From NCBI GenBank assembly GCA_021613375.1, contig CM038703.1, forward strand, positions 25,780,194 through 25,844,193: a stretch of DNA of 64,000 bases. The letters are read 5' to 3'. Positions 1-12,156 of this stretch are shown piece by piece (position 1 is the first letter of the stretch; each line of letters starts with the position of its first letter). The notes below the pieces were generated by a model. The model was not told the DNA's origin. It ran no database searches and saw only the letters and a list, made by a program, of their open reading frames with translations. The position numbers and the translations under genes are program-made. This DNA is from Megaleporinus macrocephalus (Eukaryota; Chordata; Actinopteri; Characiformes; Anostomidae).

Positions 1-89
1 GTCAGAAATAATTGTTCACAAAAAAAAGTTATTTTACAGTAAACAGTTTACTCATATATGCTTATGACTTAACACAAAGCACTTGTGGA

Positions 90-125
90 CATTGCTCTGG
101 ATAAGAGCATCTGCTAAATGGTGCA
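90..125 (+). repeat. SINE/CR1-type 3' tail fragment
   Basis: The stretch at 94-120 (GCTCTGGATAAGAGCATCTG and following bases) matches the conserved tail shared by several fish SINEs and CR1-like LINEs. Only the tail is recognisable. The family name is from memory and not verified. Confidence 0.5.
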
Positions 126-1041
126 AATGTTATGCCACACCCCAATCTAGCAGTTATAAGTTCCACAGTAGGCAAAATAATATATAATTCATTTGACGTG
201 TGTGTATCAAGTATTCTGTTCTAGGTAAACAGCTTTTGTATCTGAAATCTGTTAAATAACTAATCATGCATTGCCTTCTCGATTTTGATTTGGAAATAGT
301 GAGGTGCACTGTCTTCTAAAAGATGAGAAGAATAGTTCATACCAAGTGATCTTAGTAGGGAAAGGCATAAAGGAGTTGTTGAAGGTTAAGGGTTAACCAG
401 TAATTCTGGAAGCTTTTAGGTCAAAGCCATATGATGATAGACAAAAAAGGAGGCCGTTGCAGTAATCCACATATGAATCATGTTCTTATTTTTAGAGGTA
501 GTCAGCGTGATTTTGTTAAACGCTTGGTTTACTCAGACATGTGCTGTTATTAGAAACAGCTCCAAGCTTCCAAGGCTATCAACAATTAAAGAAAGGTCAT
601 CTCTGTCAAAATTCTATATCAGTTGGTCATGCAGGATATTAAGATCCTAAATTCTATTGACTTAAAAAGAAGAACAAGAGACAGTTGTGTTGTCATGGGC
701 ATAAGATCATGCAAACTTTGGTACAAATGGAGATTAAGTCAGTTAGGAAAATAGATCTCTGGATAACAGGGATGGATTCCTTGGTCCTAGCTGCTACCTT
801 TTTGAAAAAACAAACAACTATTAAATTGGCTTCACATCGCTTGATCTCTTTATTACTGAAATGGCTTTCCATCCTGCGGAGATTTAAAAAAGCATGCCTC
901 ATTAAAATGCAGTCATCACAGTAAAAAAAAAAACACGATGTTTTGGCATAAATTCCTCTCCGTAGTAATGTCACAGCTGATAAGAAGTAAAGCAAATCGA
1001 AACACACTATTAGAAATAATACATTATTCAAATTTAATTAG

Positions 1042-1080
1042 ATTTATTATTATTATTATCATTATTATTATTATTATAAA
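1042..1080. repeat. ATT trinucleotide microsatellite
   Basis: About twelve units of TTA/ATT with one interruption (ATC), inside the gsk3a intron. Simple repeat with no other feature. Confidence 0.85.
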
Positions 1081-1952
1081 TTAATATAATACTCTTTTAC
1101 CAAACACTTGCACAATGTATTGCTAAAAAATTCTTCTGAACATTGATGACATACATTGCTGACACATGTTAATTAGTGTAAACCAGTGGTCCCAAACCTA
1201 CCACCTACTACGCCCCCACCCCCACCTCTTACATATGTATCACATATATACATGGACGTGTATGCATAAGATTTTTAGCCTCATAAAACCAGTTTTCCTT
1301 GAAATATTAAACATTATTAATGTGATGACACTTCATGCTGGATATAATACAGTGCTGAACAAATGACGTGGTCAGTGCAGAACAAAATAAATGACTATGT
1401 TAACAGATGTGTCACAAATCTGTTTAACCTCCACAGACTCACAAGCTTCAGTGTGTTAAATGTATGGCTTCACAATTTAGATGCTCCCTTAAAGAGTAAC
1501 GTATTGATGAATGCCAAAGAGTACTTGGAGAACAAACTACAACAAGAAATATTTCCAGTGTTATCAGAAATTATGAAAATGTATTTCTAATATTTTTTTT
1601 TTCATACAGCCCAGCTCACACCAGCAATCAGTAACTACTTATGTTTTTCTGTCCTTAATGTGCTTTCCCTCTGCGCTTGCTACAACCACAAACTGAACCC
1701 TATCTGTCAAAGTGAAACTAACTCGCAAACACAACAGTTGGGATCATACAGGCCTTGACAACATTTAGTACACGATAATTACTTAATTCATGCCATTAAT
1801 AACAGATCATAAACTAACTGTATAAACTAAATGAAATATAAGCTAGTTTCTCAAGTATGCATTGGCTTTAGATTAAACTCCTTTTGGGTAAAACGATGGT
1901 AAATTGGCAAAAGTCTAATTCTTTTTTTTTTTTTTCTTTCTTCTCTTATCAG

Positions 1953-2048
1953 GTGCTGGGCACCCCAACAAGGGAACAGATTCGGGAAATGAACCCAAAC
2001 TACACAGAGTTCAAATTCCCACAGATCAAAGCGCACCCTTGGACAAAG
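1953..2048 (+). CDS. gsk3a: gsk3a exon: kinase C-lobe
   Basis: A 96-bp exon of 32 whole codons (phase 0 at both ends), from VLGTP to HPWTK. The acceptor is a long T/C tract plus CAG, and the donor is AAG/GTAAAA. The border after HPWTK fits the known GSK3 exon structure. Confidence 0.93.
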
Positions 2049-3646
2049 GTAAAAGATGCAAAATTCCCAGATATTTTCTGAAGGGGAAAAAAAGTGATCC
2101 ACAGCTTAACCATAATCTGTTCTTCCAAATCTGTTGTTTTGTTTTTCTCCAGGTGTTCAAGCCACGGACCCCTCCTGAGGCGATAGCTCTGTGCTCTCGG
2201 CTTCTGGAGTACACACCAGTGACTCGCCTCTCTCCACTACAAGCCTGTGCTCACGCGTTTTTTGATGAGCTACGTCAACCAGGCACACGCTTGCCCAGTG
2301 GACGCGAGCTCCCCCAGCTCTTCAACTTTACCACAAATGGTTAGTTTCTCTCCTGTCACTGTGCTCCAATGCAAAGGTGACAGAGGTTAAGTTTCCATTG
2401 ATAGTCTGGTTCTGTCTTGTGTAAAACAGTTTTTATTTTTTTATTTTGTTTCTGTTTCTTATTTTTCTGTTGTTACAGAGCTGTCTATTCAACCTCAACT
2501 TAACTCCACCCTCATTCCACCTCATGCCCGTGCACAGACCACGTCCTCTTCACACGGTAATGATGCCATCCGCCATCCTGCTCCAGATAGGCTTTAAGAG
2601 TGCCTGAGGTTAAAGCAGTGAGTGATGGCCATTGATATACATGTCACTTTATGAATTTAAGGGTGTAACGATTTTGAAACTCCTCACCCGCCATCATTCG
2701 GACGCATCCTATCAGAGTAAATTGGGCAGAGATAAAGAAGAGAGAGGTCCTTTGTTATGCACGCACCCACACTTAAGTTGTAGGAGTTATAGGGTGCATT
2801 TTGTGTAAAGCACTGGAAATTTTACTTTTATTTACCTGAGCAAAGCTAGTCTGTGCAATATAAAATAGAAAGTCTTTAGAACACTATAATGCTTCACTAT
2901 GTAAGAATATTTGTTTAAAATGAGAGAAGCAATATTGTGGAATCAGTCGTCCTGTTAAGCCTCAAATAAGGGCATTAGCAAGATTTCTTAGGAGTTTTTC
3001 TGTCTACATATAGCATACAAGGTAACATCACGTGCACAGGTTCAAAAAGTTCAGACTCAGTGTTTAGATCTTAAATGAAAAATAAGCATTATAATAAAGA
3101 TTATATTGAAAACAGTTAATAATTTACTTTCATGTTTTTCTTTTTAATGTGCTCACAATTATCGGATTCATCTGTTTGTGGTGGTCTAAAGCACAACTGA
3201 TTTGACTAAATGTTCTGCATGTATGCAATTACAAATTTCCACCAAAGAGGTCTCTAAATCCCCAAAACTTAGTGTAGCTTTGGCATTAAATCAAATTGAG
3301 TCTTGACATTATAAGTGAAAATCATATCATATCAAATCATAAAATGTCATTCCTTATGACCCTGCATGTAAGCTACTTTGTACTTATAAATATTAACATT
3401 GAAGTATGAACACAAGCCATACATTCATGTGTTATGTTGAAAAATGTATCAAGAGATCATTGCGTTGTGTCAAATTGAATTTAGAATTTTGTCGTTACAC
3501 CCTAAAAACATTTGCTTATGTATATTTGTTGACTGAACTAACATGCAATCCCCCCATTTCAGTGACCTCTATTTTTATCTTTCTTTTCCTCAGATGGCTC
3601 AGACGGTTCTGTACAGTCCAACTCAACTTTGACCAACAGCGCCTGA
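1953..3646 (+). CDS. gsk3a: Glycogen synthase kinase 3 alpha, C-terminal exons (partial)
   Basis: GSK3 is a constitutively active Ser/Thr kinase of the CMGC group, acting in Wnt/beta-catenin, insulin and glycogen signalling. Four exons (1,953-2,048; 2,153-2,339; 2,479-2,556; 3,594-3,646) have AG/GT borders and join in frame into 137 residues. The first two encode the end of the kinase C-lobe: [20 protein letters not shown], then the [10 protein letters not shown] and LLEYTP motifs and the closing HAFFDEL segment. The tail reads LFNFTTN, ELSIQP and LIPPHAR, then ends TLTNSA. ELSIQP and the TLTNS end fit GSK3A; GSK3B has ELSSNP and an SNST end. The glycine-rich N-terminus and catalytic core lie upstream of the window. 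A gsk3b paralogue is the alternative. The adjoining ZNF574-like gene also favours gsk3a. Confidence 0.93.
2153..2339 (+). CDS. gsk3a: gsk3a exon: end of kinase domain
   Basis: A 187-bp exon of 62 codons plus one base. It carries [20 protein letters not shown] and the conserved HAFFDEL, then enters the tail at LFNFTTN. The donor is ATG/GTTAGT. The last base combines with AG of the next exon to give Glu. Confidence 0.93.
2479..2556 (+). CDS. gsk3a: gsk3a exon: C-terminal tail
   Basis: A 78-bp exon: the Glu codon is completed, then [20 protein letters not shown] and TSSSH follow. Acceptor TTACAG, donor ACG/GTAATG. ELSIQP is the residue run that separates alpha from beta here. Confidence 0.92.
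2557..3593 (+). other. gsk3a: Last intron of gsk3a
   Basis: A 1,037-bp intron, AT-rich, with acceptor TTTTCCTCAG. I recognise no repeat or gene in it. Confidence 0.8.
3594..3646 (+). CDS. gsk3a: gsk3a terminal coding exon
   Basis: The exon completes an Asp codon (G from the previous exon plus AT), then encodes [16 protein letters not shown] and a TGA at 3,644-3,646. The ending resembles the TLTNSS end of mammalian GSK3A, which supports the very short exon. Confidence 0.9.
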
Positions 3647-6600
3647 AGCACTGACAAACACACAGTATCTGAGCCACCTCCTCAGTACACACTCACACAA
3701 ACGCGCTCATGCACACTTACCTCATACATGGTTCCTTTTCTTAATTAGTTCTAAACAACAAAAAACAGCAAACAAAAAAAGTAAATGCTCATACACTCAT
3801 TTAGTCATTCAGGGTTTTTCCTCTGACATTTCAGTGTCTTCAGTGACTGTGTATATTTTAACAATGGTAATAGTTAGGGAGGTCTACAACAACTACTGAT
3901 CCAGTTGTCTAAGCTGCATACACAAACATTTATGCACAACACAAAAAATACAGTTTTCCTGCTACAATTTGTAAGTATGTTTGGGAAAGAGTGTCCTGAC
4001 CAGCTATGTCTGTTAATAGTGCCCATGACGCAGGCATATTCCCGGTTACTGGGATTTAAAAATAACTGGTTCAGGTGGCAGGAGGGGCAGGTCCTCTATC
4101 TAATAATTTCCTTTTATTATTCTTTTCCCCCTTTATTTTCTAATATTATATCTTAATTTATTTGACTGCACATTTACTAGGGATGGATGCTTTAGCCAGC
4201 AAAGAAACTCTCCCAAATCCTTTCTTAGAAGTTGCTGATGTGGTTTTAAAGACAACTGAAATAGTGATGTAAAAAGCAATGTTTTCTTTTTTTTTTTAAC
4301 TATTATTAAATTATACTTTTAACATTTTTAAAATGTATATCTTTCTCTCTTACTTGTATATAATTTTAAAGTCTAGATTTGGTGCGTTTGAATTGGGATA
4401 ACAGTCGGCTGCTAGCAGGCTGCTGTAGGTCTGATATTTACAGCGGAGTCTTAAAGGCCAGAATCGTTGCAGGTGTCCTGTTTAATTCTGCACTCATGGC
4501 AAGAAATGGGGGTAAACCTTTGCAAAAGTCTTTTGAGCTTTCCTTTGTACTTAAAGAAGGAAAAAGTATTGAACAATTTGAACATGTATGTTTGCTTCAT
4601 TGCTTCCTTGGTTCATGTAAAGTGGTCAGATTAGGATAACAGGCTAATATGAGGCATTGTACTGTAACATTGTACTGTATGGAAGTTTGAGGGACCCTGC
4701 ATGTGTGTTTGAGTGAAATGAGTGAAAAAGTTACAATTGAAAGAAAAGTGTCTTGTCCTGCCAGTTCAGCAACGTTTTTTTTTTAATGTGTTATTTTTCC
4801 TCTCTTTTTGGCTGCGGCCAAGGAAATAGGCTACTTTTTTCCTTTTCCTTTTTCTTTTTTGTCTAATAAGCTACTCTGGGTATTTCTTATTCTGTTGGTC
4901 CCACTGGATATATTAGAAGTAATTGCACTGTCCGTAGGGTTCTTTTGTTTGTTTATTTATTTGTTTTTTTGCCCAATGTTTTTCTTATGTGAAACAGGGG
5001 CACAGCAATAGTAGACATCTAGAATATATGGTGTGACATCATCTGTGTGAAATATAAATCAAACCTGAGCCTGTATTCACAACACTTCTGAGTAGGAGGG
5101 CTGATCTAGGGTCAGATTTACTCTGACTTGACTGACTTAAACAGATCCTAAATCAGCACTCCTTGACCCTGTTTTAATGTTTCTTTTATTATAAACTTGC
5201 CCTCATCAACTTTGCTATTCAGAAGTGGCCCTCACAGTAAAGGGTAGGAGGGACATGTGAGGATCAGATTACTCAGTTACACCCTCTGTTAGCCTGAGTG
5301 AGTTAGACATGCCAAATTTGTAATGCATTTTTATTAAGTTGTGTCCTAATGCACATAAATTATCTTTGTTTTAGAAACAGTGTTGTATTGTCTGTATTTT
5401 TTTGTTGCTAGCTATGTAGGCTTTAGCTTAATAATATGCAGGCTAGCTGAGGAATGAAGTTGCATCATACGTGTATAACGGAGATTATTTTGCCACCTTA
5501 AGCCAATGTGAGCAAAGCAAACCAATTATTAAAGTTCCTGAAACATTTTAAAGTATTTTATTTCAGTATTTTATGAACTACTTTGTTCACTATTTTGGGG
5601 GGTTTTAAAGAAAAGTGTCAGGTTGCAAAGTTTTCAGTTCTTCCTGTTGACTCATCAAGGGCTCATCTAACATACTTAAGCTTTTAAACAAAATTAATGA
5701 AACAGCCCTTAAGAGAGCATTAGGATCCCCATGAGGGGGAAATGTTGAGGCCAAGTGGATGAGGGCATGCTAAAACACATGTTAAAAGGGGGGGCTACTC
5801 GAAGAAGTTTTATGAACACAGGTTCTGGCAAGATCTCTGTTGTCAGTATTGGTCAGTAGAGAGACCATAGTGAACCCGTGATGTCCGAACAACTGACGGC
5901 TTCTTCCTCCATTTAGTAGAAGCTGTCATGCTCAAGAAACATATCTCAGACTTTGTTGGTTAAGCCATCTCCTGTCCCTGAAAAATTCCATCCTGATCTG
6001 TGAAGCTCTCATGAAAATCTTCGACTTTACTTTTCTTTTCTTTTTCTTATGTTGTGGAGTGGGTATGACTTTGACTAGTTTTGATCCACCTATCCTTCTG
6101 TAAATATATTTTGTTTTTAAGCATTTTTTATGTAAATACTGAAATTGTACCTCTTTTTTGTCTCCCCAACCCCAATGTCTTTCTTTCCCTCCATCTCTCT
6201 TGAGTCATCTTTTTCACCTTCTAATTGGTAGCTTTTATTTATTGATTTCTTCTGAACAGTATGCTTTTGCTTGATTTGTTTTCTCCATTGTGTAATGTCC
6301 TCCTGTTTAAACATGTACTGTATTTGGGTCCATATCCTTGGCACCTACAATCAGCCCACTAGTTCTAATGAGGAAAACCGTTTGATGAACGATACATTTT
6401 GGACAGCTGTTTTGTATTTGTACATAGACATATGTGTAACTTGTTTTGACGAGGTACATGTCCAACCGACTTGTTTCCCATGACCTTGTTTCTGTCTTGT
6501 GTTCAAAGATGGGCATTTGAACATAAGGAGACTGAAATGTGCTCTTGGGGTGTGTGGTCTGATGCCCTTTTTTGTGAAGGGAACAATCTCTATGACATAG

Positions 6601-7190
6601 CCAGCTGCTTAAAATGTTTGCGCCAGATTGAAAAGGTGCAACTGGTCAACTTTGAGCCGTGATGGAGATGCTTTGGTGACGACGATTCATAGATGGATGT
6701 AGTGTTTTCTTGCACGTCTATGGGAAAAAAATGGCTCTTTAGCAATCTCTCACATATGTATGTTCGAAGCTTGTATTTATAACACTAACTTCTGATCAGA
6801 GATCAATGGTTTTATGTATCAAACTCTGGGGTTGATTAACATGCTTGATACATGCAGTGTTGGACTCTTCTATATTGATCTTAGGCATGTGACTACATAA
6901 AGGGTTAGAATTGTATTTATTTTTTCCTTATGTGTACAGTTGTGCACTTTGCATCATAAACCACAAAGTCATGGTAGGTGATGCAAAGTCGTTTTCCTGT
7001 TTATTCTGCTTTTTATTGTGTTTCACTGCATCAGGAACCCTTCCAAACTGTGCTTTTTGTTTTCCCCCATTCCCAACATTCTGGGCCAAGTTGAATGGGT
7101 GGCTTGAATGTTGACACAGAGAGATGGATGGAGACAATCTGTTTGTCCATATGAACCGAACCCATTTAATAAAGTGAAAAGTGAAGCTGA
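3647..7190 (+). other. gsk3a: Probable 3' UTR of gsk3a
   Basis: About 3.5 kb between the stop codon and an AATAAA at 7,168-7,173, with no recognisable transposon. It is T-rich, with several T-run and ATTTA-like stretches (for example near 4,950-4,990) that could act as AU-rich elements. The extent is inference: shorter forms are possible. Small open frames within it look like chance. Confidence 0.55.
7168..7173 (+). terminator. gsk3a: Candidate polyadenylation signal of gsk3a
   Basis: A canonical AATAAA about 3.5 kb after the stop and about 0.4 kb before the CG-rich promoter of the next gene. It is the last good signal before that promoter. Confidence 0.5.
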
Positions 7191-7559
7191 GGACTTTTAT
7201 GGTAGCTAGTGTGAATATTATGACAAAGCTTTTATGAAATGTTTTATTATCGAGGAGTGGAAAATGCTTAAGTATTCAAAATACTGTCCTATACTATATC
7301 TAGAAGAATTGTCCCTTTACATTATTATTATTATGCTTTAATATGATTATTATTATATTGGTTCTTGTACTTCGAATTTTGAAACGAGAAACTATTATAT
7401 TTTTAGCTCCTTACATTTTCACTTAGGCCTTTAAAATAGTCTTAGTTGCGTAAAACATGTTTTAAATTTTGTAATATTTGACCAGAACAGGTTAAAAACA
7501 GCGTATATGCGATTTTCCTGTAAGTGTTTATGGTTTCTTTATTTCGTTTAGAAGCGATT

Positions 7560-7833
7560 TAATGGTACACACCCACTTCTCGCCTCGACTACACCACTTG
7601 AGCTGTTCTTTAAAACCCCATTTATACACGCACGCGCTTCCAAACCTGGCGCGCCGCTCGCGTGCCGTTGCAGTTGTAGCTACGCTTTGGCGAGCAGTGA
7701 AACTCCTCTATTCTCTGAAAGAAGCTTTGTTGTGATTGGTGCAAAGCCGAGCCTAGTCCGAACCACCCAATCCGCTCGTGTTTTACTGAAAGGTGCACGC
7801 GGACTTCTTTCGAGAGAAATTGGAGTATGCACA
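7560..7833 (+). promoter_or_regulatory. znf574: CG-rich promoter and non-coding first exon of the ZNF574-like gene
   Basis: Around 7,560-8,060 the sequence turns CG-rich, in contrast to the AT-rich surroundings. It has an inverted CCAAT box (ATTGG, 7,735-7,739) and a direct CCAAT (7,767-7,771), and no obvious TATA box. A consensus splice donor (ACA/GTAAGT) ends a likely non-coding exon at 7,833. The next in-frame exon on this strand is at 16,461, so I infer an 8.6-kb first intron. The exact transcription start cannot be seen. Confidence 0.55.
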
Positions 7834-8554
7834 GTAAGTAAAAGTCCATGTTTGGTTGTCTGTATGGCGCAGTATGTGTCTACTAAATGTTTTGTGGGGC
7901 TACCTTTTTCGTAGAGGGCATGTGAAAGAGATACTGGCCCCTAAAGAACGGGTGGTCACCGGTCTTCTGACTAGGAGCATAGATACCAGCGCCGCAGATA
8001 TGAGCGACCATTACATTAAAGCAGGCTGCGTGTTGTCAGATCAAGTCCGCCAAGTATGAAAACACAATATAGCGAGTGCGAGTTACTGCGTCGCGAATTG
8101 TGAAATTAGTGAGAACAATGTTTTACACAGTCTGAGGATTCGCTATGCTAAGTGTTATGTCTATTTTATTAATACAGTCGTTCTGCTTAGTGAACTGAAC
8201 AAGTTTAAGGTGATGTATTACTGACACAATCGTAGGACTGCGCAAGCACAGCTTCATAGAACTGGCCTCTGTCTAATGCATGAGTGCTCAGGGAGTTCAG
8301 GTCCAACTCATCTGGCTCATATAGGGAGACTTCGGTTAGCTGAAACAGGCGTGTTAGATTAGGGTTGGAGCTAAATTCTGCAGGGTTGTAGACCTCCAGG
8401 GCCAGGCTTGAGCACCATGCCCATGGTCAGATAGGGGGTTATAAAGGCCACCGGACACTGACCCATAGATCAGTGGAACTTTATTTACTGGACTGATAGG
8501 GCCTCATCAGATAGATGGAGAGATAAATAGATAGCTACTCACCTGACCCCAGAG

Positions 8555-8715
8555 GGTAATTCAAGATTTCAGTATCCGTGAAGTGAAACACACGTACACT
8601 AGTGGGCAGCTCCACCATAGCGCCCGGGGAGCAGTCAGTTTAGTCGTGTCCTGTCGGTTAATGGGATCGAACCGGCGACCTTCCGGCTGGTTCCCTAACC
8701 TCCAGCCCACGACTT
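8555..8715 (-). mobile_element. tRNA-derived SINE
   Basis: On the minus strand, a tRNA-like head carries an A-box-like stretch (GTGGGCTGGAGGTTAGGGA) and a B box (GGTTCGATCC) at typical spacing. It is followed by a core with CTGCTCCCCGGGCGC and GAGCTGCCCACTAGTGT, ending near 8,555. This arrangement matches fish tRNA-derived SINEs whose core I recall from many teleosts. The family name is not assigned. Confidence 0.65.
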
Positions 8716-9833
8716 ACCCTAGTTTGCTGTGCATTGGCCACGAATACATTTGGTGTCGGGCTTCATTAATGTCTTTGCTGGTTAATGTATTAATATTCGC
8801 ACAGCCGTGTTCTAACATCTAATGTAAATGTTTATCCAAAATAATAAAGGCTGGTACTACAAGTGTGGTTAACCCTCCATTATAAGATAACTTAATAAAT
8901 GTAATCATTTAAATGTTGAGATCATTCAGACTGTTTTGATGTGAAAGTCAAATATAGTAGTAGTAAATAAAGCATATACCGATTAGCCATAACATTAAAT
9001 CTACCTCCTTATATCCACACATATTTTCTGTTTTATTAGCTTTACTTAACATATAGGAGTACTTTGTTGTTCAGCTATTACAGATTGTCATCCATCGGAT
9101 TCGCTGCATAGGCTGTTCTTTATTGGTCAACAGTGGATCATTCTCAGTAATGCAGTGACACTGTGTTGTGCTGGTGGGACAGGCTCGCTGTTCTTTAATG
9201 GTCAGGACCCTAACAGCACCACCACAGCACAGGTAGTATTATGGAATGAATCATTTTCAGTAATGCAGTGACAATGTGTTGCGCTGGCAGATCACAGCAG
9301 ATACAGCAGTGCTGCTGAAGATTTTACACAACTCTGTGTCACTGCTGGACAGAGAATAGTCCAGTAACTTCGAGCCAACCGTGTCCTGTGGGCAGAGTCC
9401 TGTGACCACTGCTAAAGGACTAGAGAATTACCAACACAGACTGTGCAGCGACAGATGAGTTGTCGTCTCTAAGTTTACATATACAAGGTGGACCAGCAAG
9501 GTAGGCTTGCCTAATAAAGTGGAAAGTGAGTGGACACAGTGCTTAAAAACTCCGGCAGCACTGACGTGTCTGATCCACTGATATCGGCACAACACACACT
9601 AACACAGCACCACCATGTCAGTGTCACTGCAGTGCTGAGAATGATCCACCACCCAAATAATATCTGCTCTGTGGGGGTCCTGATCATTGAAAAATGGGTT
9701 GAAAGCAGACTGACAAAGTATGCAGAGCAGCAGATGGACTACAGTCTGTAATTGTAGAACTACAAAGTGCACCTGTGTTGTAAATGGCGCTGATAAAATG
9801 GACAATAAGTGTTGATACAAGGAGGTGGTTTTC

Positions 9834-10775
9834 AAGTCAAGTCAAGTCAAGTGGGTTTTATTGTCATTTCAACTACATACATAGTACACAGTGAAATGAA
9901 ACAACGTTCCTCAAGGACCATGGTGCAACATAGACAGTGCATACAAGACAAGTGCAACACGAACAAACAAGTGCGGACAGACAACACAACACAGTACAGA
10001 CAGAGAATAATAAATAATTGCCGGTTGTGTACAAATTGTGCAATGTGTAATAAATAGAGTCCAGTGAGGTAGTAAAGTTATTAGTGCAATGCTTTGTGCA
10101 AAAATGCTTCCCTTTTATATCTGGGGTAAATGGTTGGAGAGAGAGAGAGAGAGTGTACATGTACCAGAAGATATCAGTTCAGACGTTGAGTTGTGTTGAG
10201 AAGTCTGATGGCTTGGGGGAAGAAGCTGTTGCAGAGTCTGGTCGTGCTGGACCGGATGCTGCGGTACCTTCTTCCTGATGGCAGGAGGGAGAACAGTCTG
10301 TGTGAAGGGTTGGTGGGGTCATCCACAATGCTGGTTGCTTTGCGGATGCAGCGGGTGGTGTAAATGTCCAAGACGGAGGGGAGAGAGACTCCGATGATCC
10401 TCTCAGCTGTCCTCACAATGCGTTGGAGGGACTTGCAGTCAGAGGCTGTGCAGGTCCCAAACCAGGCAGTGATGCAGCTGCTTAGGATGCTCTCTATGGT
10501 TCCCCTATAGAAGAGGGTGAGGATGGGTGGAGGGAGACGGGCCTTTCTCAGCTTCCGGAGGAAGTAGAGACGCTGCTGGGCTTTCTTGGCTGTAGAGCTG
10601 GTGTTCAGGGACCAGGTGAGGTTCTCCGCTAGGTGGACACCAAGGAACTTGGTGCTCTTAACGATTTCCACAGAGGAGCCGTTGATGTTAAGCGGAGAGT
10701 GGTCTTGATTTCCTGAAGTCAACAACCATTTCCTTGGTCTTCTCAACATTTTAATATTTTTTTATTTTTTTAACA
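9834..10775 (-). mobile_element. 5'-truncated L2/CR1-like LINE
   Basis: On the minus strand, the 3' part of a reverse transcriptase ORF is followed by a 3' end with a conserved TGACAATAAAACCCACTTGA motif and a short TTGAC tandem tail (9,834-9,855 on +). The tail type is that of L2-like fish LINEs. The element lies inside the terminal repeat of the palindromic element, so it is the younger of the two. Confidence 0.75.
10174..10749 (-). pseudogene. LINE reverse transcriptase, C-terminal fragment
   Basis: A 191-codon open frame covers the RT thumb and C-terminal region of an L2/CR1-like ORF2. Motifs seen include TKFLGVHLAENLTW, KKAQQRLYFLRKLRKA and the run ESILSSCITAWFGTC. The Cys-rich end and SGRRYRSIRS are typical of this clade. 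The palm motif (FADD) and endonuclease are missing through 5' truncation, so it cannot act alone. Confidence 0.8.
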
Positions 10776-10803
10776 TTTTAATGTTACAGCTGATTGGTGT
10801 ATA

Positions 10804-12070
10804 TGACTCTGTAATGAGGCAAGGGATGCTTTAGACCTCTGGTTCCCATCACCATCACTGAAAAAAATTCTAAAACAAACAAAAAAAATCTCTTTAAAAA
10901 GCTTTAGTTCAGAAGAAATAATATATGAGCACGTGTCAACATACTTTTGGACATATTGCATATGTATTGGTACACAATATACCTTTAACAAAGTATGTCC
11001 AGCTATTATCTTCAGCAGTAATTAATTGTAGCTGTTTGTTCACAGTCTTGTCTTTTTCTTTTCTTGGTTGCTGTTTGGATAACTGTACCAAGTAACGTGC
11101 AGCCTTTTACTCTGGGGGGGCAACATTGCACAACTGATAAACAAGCCATTGCTTATGAACAGCCAACAGATGCACCTGGTCTACCTCACAGTGGTTTCTA
11201 TGGTGTTATGATTTTGAGTCTTTGTCAGGGAGTCTTTATCTCTCTATCTGATTCACACATTTTGTAGCTCAGATCTTGGCCCAGGGCCCTCTTCATGAAG
11301 CATTAGTTGTGTTGGTAATTTTATGGCTGTTTCTATTCCCACCATGTTCCGGAAACAACCCACACATCAACTGTCAGCCCCCCATTCAGTTTAATCAGTA
11401 GAAGATCTTCTCACGAGCATGTCTGTATGCCAAAAGTGTAGGTCAAAGGACTCCCCACAGCATTGTCTGTGCATTGTTATGAGGCCATTGGGGACTCCAT
11501 CAGGCACAGCACACCAGCCTGGGTTAAGCTTGCCAAAAGCCTGAACACACAGTCCTGCCTCCCCAGCTTTTCCATCAGCGCCGGTTCAGCAGGCACCTGA
11601 TACCCATTCACCTCATCCTTCATCGTTCTCCGTCCTTCCCTCCTCTCTCTGAGTCATCCTGCTTGCTCTCAGGTGGAAATGTGGCAGATTATAGAATTTC
11701 AAAGTGCCTCAAGTACTCAAATATACTGGTGATGGATCAATGTAGGTTAACAAGGATTTTGGCTCCTGAAACGACTCAGAATATGGGGTAATTAATGAAT
11801 TGTCACATTCCCATTCTGTCAGACTACTAACAGAACCTGGCTTTATCTGTGGGTTGTAGCCTAATGCTGTAGTTTCGTCTCTGCAAAATAAGTATAGTGT
11901 GACGATCCAGTCCCATTAGTCCAATGATTCCCCTCCCTGGTCCTGCAGTACCATCTAGCATGCATATTTTGGTGTTATCCCAGCTCCCAACACACCTGAC
12001 ACCTGCTCTTCAACTAATTTAACAAATAGACTCATTAACAAGCCCTTCTTGACTCATCAAGTCATTTTTT
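10804..12070. other. No gene or repeat recognised
   Basis: Intronic, moderately AT-rich sequence between two transposons. I see nothing I can identify. Confidence 0.5.
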
Positions 12071-12156
12071 ACCTATCAAGTCAAGTCAATTTTATTTATA
12101 TAGCGCTTTTTACAACGATGTTGTCTCAAAGCAGCTTTACAGAGTTTTGAAAACAG

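Larger units (their letters stand above)
1..1952 (+). other. gsk3a: Intron of gsk3a (upstream part)
   Basis: This stretch precedes the first recognisable kinase exon and ends in a long pyrimidine tract and AG at 1,951-1,952. It is AT-rich. I find no further kinase exon in it. It holds one SINE or CR1-type tail near 90-125 and an ATT microsatellite near 1,042-1,080. Short open frames here (for example 1,363-1,590) resemble nothing I know and are most likely chance. Confidence 0.7.
8976..10803. mobile_element. Palindromic DNA element, split by a LINE insertion
   Basis: The left end reads TATACCGATTAGCCATAACA at 8,976 and the right end is its near inverse complement (TTACAGCTGATTGGTGTATA, ending at about 10,803). 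The two halves are long imperfect inverted repeats. For example, TGGATCATTCTCAG near 9,126 is mirrored near 9,636, and TTTTATTAGC near 9,032 is mirrored by GCTGATAAAA near 9,790. The right terminal repeat is interrupted at 9,833, where a LINE of about 0.95 kb sits. No transposase is present. I recall this repeat as widespread in fish genomes. A second, damaged copy lies at 41,925-42,085. Confidence 0.7.

Noticed and set aside
1363..1590. 75-codon frame with a coherent-looking sequence
   Set aside because: Lies in the gsk3a intron; I could not relate it to a transposase or host protein.
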